Both the position numbers and the translations under genes were made by a program. The notes below the pieces were generated by a model. That model was not told the DNA's origin, made no database searches, and was given only the letters and a program-made list of their open reading frames with translations. A DNA stretch of 64,000 nucleotides, from contig CM030706.1 in assembly GCA_017979445.1 (NCBI GenBank), positions 14,990,967 through 15,054,966 on the forward strand. Reading direction: 5' to 3'. Positions 58,206 through 64,000 of this stretch are shown one piece after another. How positions within the stretch are numbered: position 1 is the first letter of the stretch; the number at the start of each line of letters is the position of its first letter. The DNA comes from Akebia trifoliata. Taxonomy: Eukaryota; Streptophyta; Magnoliopsida; Ranunculales; Lardizabalaceae.

Positions 58206-59696
58206 ATGGATGAAGCTGCGCTCCGTCAGATTTTGGAATCTTTTCAAGCACAGATTATTGCTTCTGTCCAAACACAAATTGAATCCCTGAAAATTGAAAA
58301 GGGAAAAGCTAAAGCTATAAAACCTCAAGATGTGTTTGACCTCGTTGAAAACCAAGAAGATGATCAGTTACACGTCGACCCTGTCCTAGCTTATCGAATA
58401 ACTCAGGTTGAAACTGCTTTGAAGAACATCAAAGACCCTGATGATCTTACTCTTGGATTAGGGGCAATGACTTTGTTTCCCACGGTCTGTCTACCAGAAA
58501 AGTTCACAATGCCAGATATGGAGAAGTTTGACGGTATTGGATGCCCTAGGACTTACTTAAAAGTATATGTCGGCATAATGCAATCTCAGGGTCTGAGTGA
58601 AGAACAGATGGCTCAACTTTTTCAAAGAACCCTTACAGGTCCTGCCCTACGCTAGTTAATGTCATTGGACTCATCTCGGGTAAGAACATGGCATGAATTC
58701 ATGAAAGAGTTTATTGATTGATATTCATTCAACACGGATATTGAACTCACAAGAAGAGATCTAAAAACTACTAAACAGAAACCCGGGGAAACTTTCACTG
58801 AGTTCATTGCTCGATGGAGAGCTAAAGCCGCTCAATTGTGGGACCGACCTCAAGAGAAGGAGCAGGTCAAAATAATCCTCAGGAATCTCACTCCAAATTA
58901 TGCCAAGTACTTGATGCCTCAGTACCTTCCAATTTTTCAATCCCTCCTTGAGGCTGAAAATCAAGTTGAGGATGCCTACTCTTCGGGACTTTTTGGTAAC
59001 CCATCTGAGTCAAAACCCAAACATTTCAAACCTAATGTCAATTCCTTACAAGTAGCCAACACCTCTTTCGCACTATCTCCTCAAGCTACTCAGCCTTCAC
59101 AAGCTAAGCCTAGGAGACAATTTGCCAATCTTGGAATGTTCCTTAGTGTTGCTTATCAAAAATTGATGAAAAGGGGATTGTTGACACCTTTACAACCTAA
59201 GCCTTTGCCTAATCCTCTTCCCCCAAACATGGATAATGGGCAATTCTATGAATTCCATCAGATGTCTGGTCATGTTCTTGACAGGTGTATTACTCTCCGA
59301 CATGCTATCCAAGACCTTATTGAGTAAGGAAAAGTCACCATACCCACTCCTACTATTCCCAATGTTAAGACTAACCCTTTGCCTACTTTTCAAAATCAGC
59401 CCCCTCCTACTCTGAACTTAATATCCATATCCAAACCCGAATCAATTGACTCAGTTTCCTTCATTCACCCAATTGGTCTTAACAGTGCATTCGATCCATG
59501 CCAGAATGAGCTCAACTACCCCAAGGCAGTGACAAAACTGAAGAACAGAGAAATTATTAAAGCAACGGGTTATCCCGCATATGACAGGCTTGAATCAAAA
59601 TATGAAGAGATAGTAAAAACAGGAAAGTTCAAGTCATCCATCGAAGATAACCGAAGTGGCATAGACTCTAGAATTGTGTCCCTCCATTCAGAATGA
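58206..59696 (+). pseudogene. E2 gag
   Basis: A single frame from ATG 58206 (context ACCATGG) to the stop at 59694-59696. It begins MDEAALRQILESFQAQIIAS (likely coiled coil), then FTMPDMEKFDGIGCPRTYLK, FQRTLTGPALR, YSFNTDIELTRRDL, QKPGETFTEFIARWRAKAAQ, NYAKYLMPQYLP, and a knuckle-like YEFHQMSGHVLDRCITL in which the first Cys has become Tyr (E1 keeps Cys). Three in-frame stops, at 58653 (TAG for Trp), 58719 (TGA) and 59325 (TAA for Gln), are the only breaks. The frame stops without a pol, so the element encodes gag only, homologous to Tat gag as in element A. Confidence 0.9.
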
Positions 59697-62600
59697 TGTC
59701 GTCTTTTAAGTCTTCTTAGTTTTTTTTTTTTTTAACTTTAGTTGCGTCAGTCTTTGAATTCAGTTAGTCATCTTTATTTTTGGATTTTAGTAAGATTTGT
59801 CAGTCTATGTCCTTTTCAATTCCAATAAATAAAGAAGCTTTTGATTATCTTGTGTGCAATAATGATGTGAACATAAAATCTAAAATGAGAAATGACTTAA
59901 AGCTCACTAATCAAATTTGATAAATATTAGAATTAAAGAGTATACTCAAGAAGTGCAAATTGGTGATACATTATCTTTAGGAGAACATATGAGAATAGTA
60001 AACTTACTTGAGAAATTCAATAATGTTCTTGCATAGTCTCATAAAGATATATGGAGGGATTACATAGATCAAGACATAAAGTCAAGAGTGATTTCGAAGT
60101 CAAAAGATTATTGGTCAAAAATGATATAGCTAAAAGCATCGATAAAGACGCTAAGACTTACAAGTAGATCTACCATGTTTCTCACTCAAAAAGGAGAGTT
60201 TTCATTCATAAGAGAATAAAATATTTTCTCGAAGTTTTAGAAGAGTTGAATAATCAGAAAACTCGATCATACTCGATTTCTCAAAAGAAGACTGAAGAAT
60301 ATTCATTTTCCAAAAGAAAATCTTACTTGACAGAGCAATCCAGATATCGAATTCTTAAAACTTTGACCAAGTCAAGCAGCATTCACCAAAGGAGGCCTTC
60401 TTTGGTCGAACCATTTTCCTGTCTCACCAAGAAAAGATAATTTTTTCAGCCCATCGTAGCTTTTAAAAACTCAATAGCCTCTTCTTTGTAAACCACATCG
60501 ACTAACCTTGGGAGGGAATCTCAGTATGAACTATGTTTTGACCTGATCCCAAAAGAAAAAATAAATATATTTGGGGTACGTAGGCAACCTGAGAAGTTAC
60601 TTCAGACCCGATCATGAAAAAAAAATGTATTCTCTTAAAGAAAGTGTCATCCAAAAGGAAAATCCCCTATTAAAAGGTTCAAAAGAAGAAAATGCCAAAC
60701 TAGGGGCATTTAAAAAAAAAAGGAAAAGAATGTCAAACTAGGGGCATTAGAAAAAAGAGTCAAAATAATTTACAGAAAATAAAATTAGATTAGGGGCATT
60801 TTGGGAAGTCGAGCCTTTTACCCTTTCTTTCTAAACCATGACCTAAGCCTACTTATTAAGTCCTCCTGAATGCTAATTAACTCGGTTAAGGTGCAGGGAA
60901 CCAAGAAGTTGTCGAGTTGGTCATTCAAGATCATCAAGAAAAAAGAGAAGCCCGCTAAATCGAAAATCCGAAAAGGAGACTTAGGCAAAATTTAAGGCAT
61001 AACCATAAAAAAAAAGTCTACTAGGTTGAAAACCTGAAAAGGCGACCTAGGCAAAAATCAAGGCATCATCAGAAAAAGAAAAATAAAGCCCGCTAGATTG
61101 AAAACCTAAAGAGGTGATCTAGGCAAAAATTAGGGCATCATCAAATGGGAGGAAAGATCCCATCAAAAAGAATTCAGAAGGAAGTTTGTGCAGAAACTAG
61201 AAAATGCAGAACCATTCAAGCCACAATATTCATATTTTAGCCAAGTACTCACATCCGACGAAGATAGTGTTAAAGTCGAAAAAATTAGAAGTCATCTTGA
61301 ACAGTGTAGGATCTTCAAAGTATGTTGACTTGTTCAAGTATTCGCTAATGGAAGATTTAAAATCATCAACCACTTTGAAGAGAAAGATCTTCTATTCTAA
61401 TATTTATCAAGATTTTTTAAGTCCAACTCAAGTATTTCTCAAAAATAATGATCAATTCTTTATTGCACATATGATAATCTTAAGAGTCTTAAATTTAAGA
61501 GAATGTTAGTTCTTCTATCTATCATACATCAGAGTCCATATTTTTCAAGCGTAATCCATTCTATCAGTCTCGTAGTCAAGTTCCAGTTAAAGCCAACCTT
61601 GAAACTAGAGGCATTTTTTGAAAGTCATTTAATTCCAAAGTTTTGTTCTTAATCACATGATAAAAAGAAAATCATACAAAAGTTTAAAAGTCCGACGAAG
61701 CCTAATGATATTCATGAATCCAGATGCATGATAAGCCAATAAAGGCCTGATCTTTCAAACTTTGAGCTCGATTTTGAATCATAGAATGAATTAATAGGAG
61801 TGTTTAACTTCCTATAAATCTAAGCCCGAGAAACGTGGCTTAGTAACTTTGAGTCCGAGAAACGAGACTCCAACTTTTTGAATCATAGAATGAATAGACT
61901 TTTTGAAGTGCCTACAAGCCTAAGTTCGAGTCCAAGATACGAAATTCCAATTTTTTGAATCATATAATTAATAGGCCTTTTGAAGTGCCTATAAACCTAA
62001 GTTCGAATTCGAGAAACGAGACTCCAACTTTTTGAATCAGAGAATGAATAGGCTTTTTGAAGTGCCTATAAACCTAAGTTCGAGTCCGAGAAACGAGACT
62101 CCAACTTTTTGAATCATAGAATGAGTAGGTTTTTTGAAGTGCCTACAAACCTAAGTTCGAGTCCGAGAAACGAGACTCCAATTTTAATAGGATTGTTTAA
62201 GTTCCTATAAACCTTAGCCAAAGTTCAAGAAACGAGACTCCAAATTTTTTGAATCATAGAACGAATTAACAGGATTGTTTAAGTTCCTTAGCCCGAGAAG
62301 TGTGGCTACAATAGGCTCGAGTCTGATAAACGAGACTCAAATTTTTTCGAACTCTAAAAAAGAATTTTAAATAGGATTTAATGAAGTTCCTACATTGTTA
62401 TTACTACAATTACCTCATTGTTCAACCTTGCCATGATTGCTTTCATTGCATAAATACATTTTAATTTTGAATCATTATTGTCAGTAAGAGAAGATCTCTA
62501 GGACCTGACACATTTTTTCTCAGTTTCACACAACATCACACCATTGCACACACGTGCACTTTTTGTATTATCAAGGAGAATTTTTAAAATTCAAGGATCT

Positions 62601-62791
62601 GACACTGTTAGTGAGAGCTCAAGCTCGAGGACCTGACAACATTTTTGTTTGGGGAGAGTTTTACCCTCAAGGATCCGAACGCCTCGACGAATTGTTAAAT
62701 CAGACTGCAAAAGGAACTGTCACTAGCTTTGGCATTCAGATATCGCACTATCTACCGAAATAGATTTGCTATCTAGTTTGCTTCAACCCTC
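59697..62791 (+). other. E2 post-gag region lacking pol
   Basis: It contains a short pre-RT relic (EVQIGDTLSLGEH then NLLEKFNNVLA, about 59955-60035), TACGTAGGCAACCTGAGAAG at 60578, GAAAACCTGAAAAGGCGACC-type repeats (60950-61130), and a segment absent from E1. No RT, RNase H or integrase motif was found on either strand. A 70-codon frame at 62554-62763 resembles nothing I recognise. Confidence 0.75.
61755..62400 (+). repeat. E2-specific tandem array, about 77 bp
   Basis: Five to seven units with GAGTCCGAGAAACGAGACTC, TTTTTGAATCATAGAATGAA and TTTTTGAAGTGCCTACAAAC. The last units are longer and more diverged. E1 lacks the array and its surroundings. Confidence 0.88.
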
Positions 62792-62808
62792 TGCCAAAGA
62801 GGGACATC
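62792..62808 (+). other. Polypurine tract of E2
   Basis: TGCCAAAGAGGGACATC directly precedes the 3' LTR, as in E1. Confidence 0.75.
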
Positions 62809-64000
62809 TGTAGACACCTCATTTTTGCGTCCGCCTGATTAATCAACTCGTCAACCCGATCGCAACGGTTCCCAATGATGGGTGTTTATTCCAATGCTTT
62901 ATTTTGTTATCAGATATGTTTCAGAAATTCGGATGAAGTATCTCGAACCGACAAAGCCTTAGAAATCACGCTACGCTAGGAAAATACGACTCTAGAAACA
63001 TAGAGATCATTATTTTACAGACAAAAATAACTTTCACGATAAAAATCACTAAAAAATGATCAAATTACCAAAATACCCCTAACATCAAAAGATCCCTAGA
63101 GCCTACGTTACGCTTAGGAAAACCCATTCAAACACATAAAATAACAAATCGAAACCAAATAAATCATTTAGCCAATTTTCACAGAATTTAACAAAATTAC
63201 GAAAATGCCCCTCATAAAGTCCACGATCATTTCACACAAAAAACTTCATAAATGATACAAACCAATATTTCCATTGAATTATTTACGAAAAATCGATTCT
63301 AAAACATCTTAGAACATCAAAAATCGACTTAAAACGCGAAAAATCCTTTCTGGGGTAAAATGGTAATTTCACAATTTTCATAATTAAAAATTTTGAAATT
63401 AATAAATAAAATATTAAATAATTAAATTGAAACATTAATGAAATTAATTTAAAATTTTGAACTAAAAAAATCGATCAATCAGGCTCTCAAGCAAAATTGT
63501 TGAGGGTTCCAAGATATTTTTTTAAGGGCCCCTCCATTTGGGGGTCCAAAGAATTAAAGATATAATAGAAGGGGGTTCTCCAAAAAATTAAAGTCAATCA
63601 AGCAAGACTAAAGTCAAGGTCTTAAAGTCAATCAAATAGGACTAAAGTCAAAATTAAAGTCAATTAAGTAAGACTAAAGTCAAGATATTAAAGTTAATCA
63701 ATTAAGACTAAAGTCAAAATCTTAAAGTCAATCAAATATGATCAAAAGTCAAAATCCTAATAGAGTTCCAATTAAATAATAACTCTATTTAATAGAGTTC
63801 TAACTAAAATATAACTCTACCTAAAATAATTTTAATTAAAATACAACTCTACATAAAACAATTATAACTAAAATACAACTCTAACTAAAAGAATTATAAT
63901 CAAAAACTAATTCTATCTAAATCAACCCTTAAAAAAATCTATAACTAGAGGTCCTCACACCCTATTTTCGTATCAAATGATAAGTCCTAAGAGAAGTAGG
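62809..64000 (+). repeat. 3' LTR of E2 (cut by window end)
   Basis: It begins TGTAGACACCTC and matches the first 1.2 kb of 52786-54515, with differences that are mostly transitions. The TATA box is altered to TATAACTA near 63942. About 540 bp lie beyond the window. Confidence 0.93.

Noticed and set aside
61204..61509. 101-codon frame in E2
   Set aside because: It is not present in E1 and resembles nothing I know; length is within chance for A/T-rich DNA.
1..64000. tRNA, rRNA or cellular protein genes
   Set aside because: No tRNA-like fold with conserved boxes and no rRNA sequence was recognised, and every long coding match is to retroelements except the captured START fragment.

Overview
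This is a plant nuclear genome window, probably from a repeat-rich eudicot. I find no intact cellular gene, rRNA or tRNA. Nearly everything is LTR retrotransposon sequence: Ty3 elements of the Tat, Athila and chromovirus lineages, inserted into one another. Lineages were recognised from gag, protease (PR), reverse transcriptase (RT), RNase H and integrase (INT) motifs, from primer-binding sites (PBS), and from LTR ends with 5-bp target-site duplications (TSDs). The species cannot be named from this sequence.

Layout. Element A (Tat, minus strand, 1-16208, 3' LTR cut by the window edge) lies inside Athila element B (minus; its gag/PR/pre-RT remain at 16209-20082 and its 5' LTR at 20110-21320). 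B lies inside E1 (plus, 21321-25932), which lies inside Tat element F (plus; integrase end 25938-27083, two 3' tandem arrays, then an antisense additional ORF). F also received a solo LTR of the A superfamily (30402-32447, TSD GGACG) and a complete Athila element C (minus, 33055-44486, TSD AACGA, LTRs nearly identical). F appears to end near 45.7 kb. Then come a decayed chromovirus end G (about 45.7-47.8 kb), an Athila-B type LTR (47864-50538) carrying a solo E-type LTR (48980-50457, TSD GTTTG), a stretch of CACTA-like subterminal repeats (50.8-51.1 kb), a possible chromovirus LTR start (51357), and E2 (plus, 52786 to beyond 64000).

How the parts relate. A, B, C and F carry or once carried gag-pol. 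E1 and E2 have LTRs, a PBS, gag and a polypurine tract but no RT, RNase H or integrase. They look like TR-GAG type non-autonomous elements that would depend on a Tat partner. All coding regions seen are broken by stops or indels; C is the best preserved, with a 901-codon open PR-RT-RNase H frame.

Most notable observations: (1) a conserved leader block with a hairpin of constant stem and variable loop, shared by A (Tat), B (Athila) and E2 (gag-only), always in sense orientation between PBS and gag; (2) a captured START-domain fragment of an HD-ZIP IV (PDF2/ATML1-like) host gene inside A; (3) a promoter-like copy of the C LTR's GC-rich dyads in front of the env-like ORF; (4) a second copy of the first ten PBS bases inside U5 of the A and E LTR families; (5) an antisense ORF in F with its own G-box/TATA promoter.
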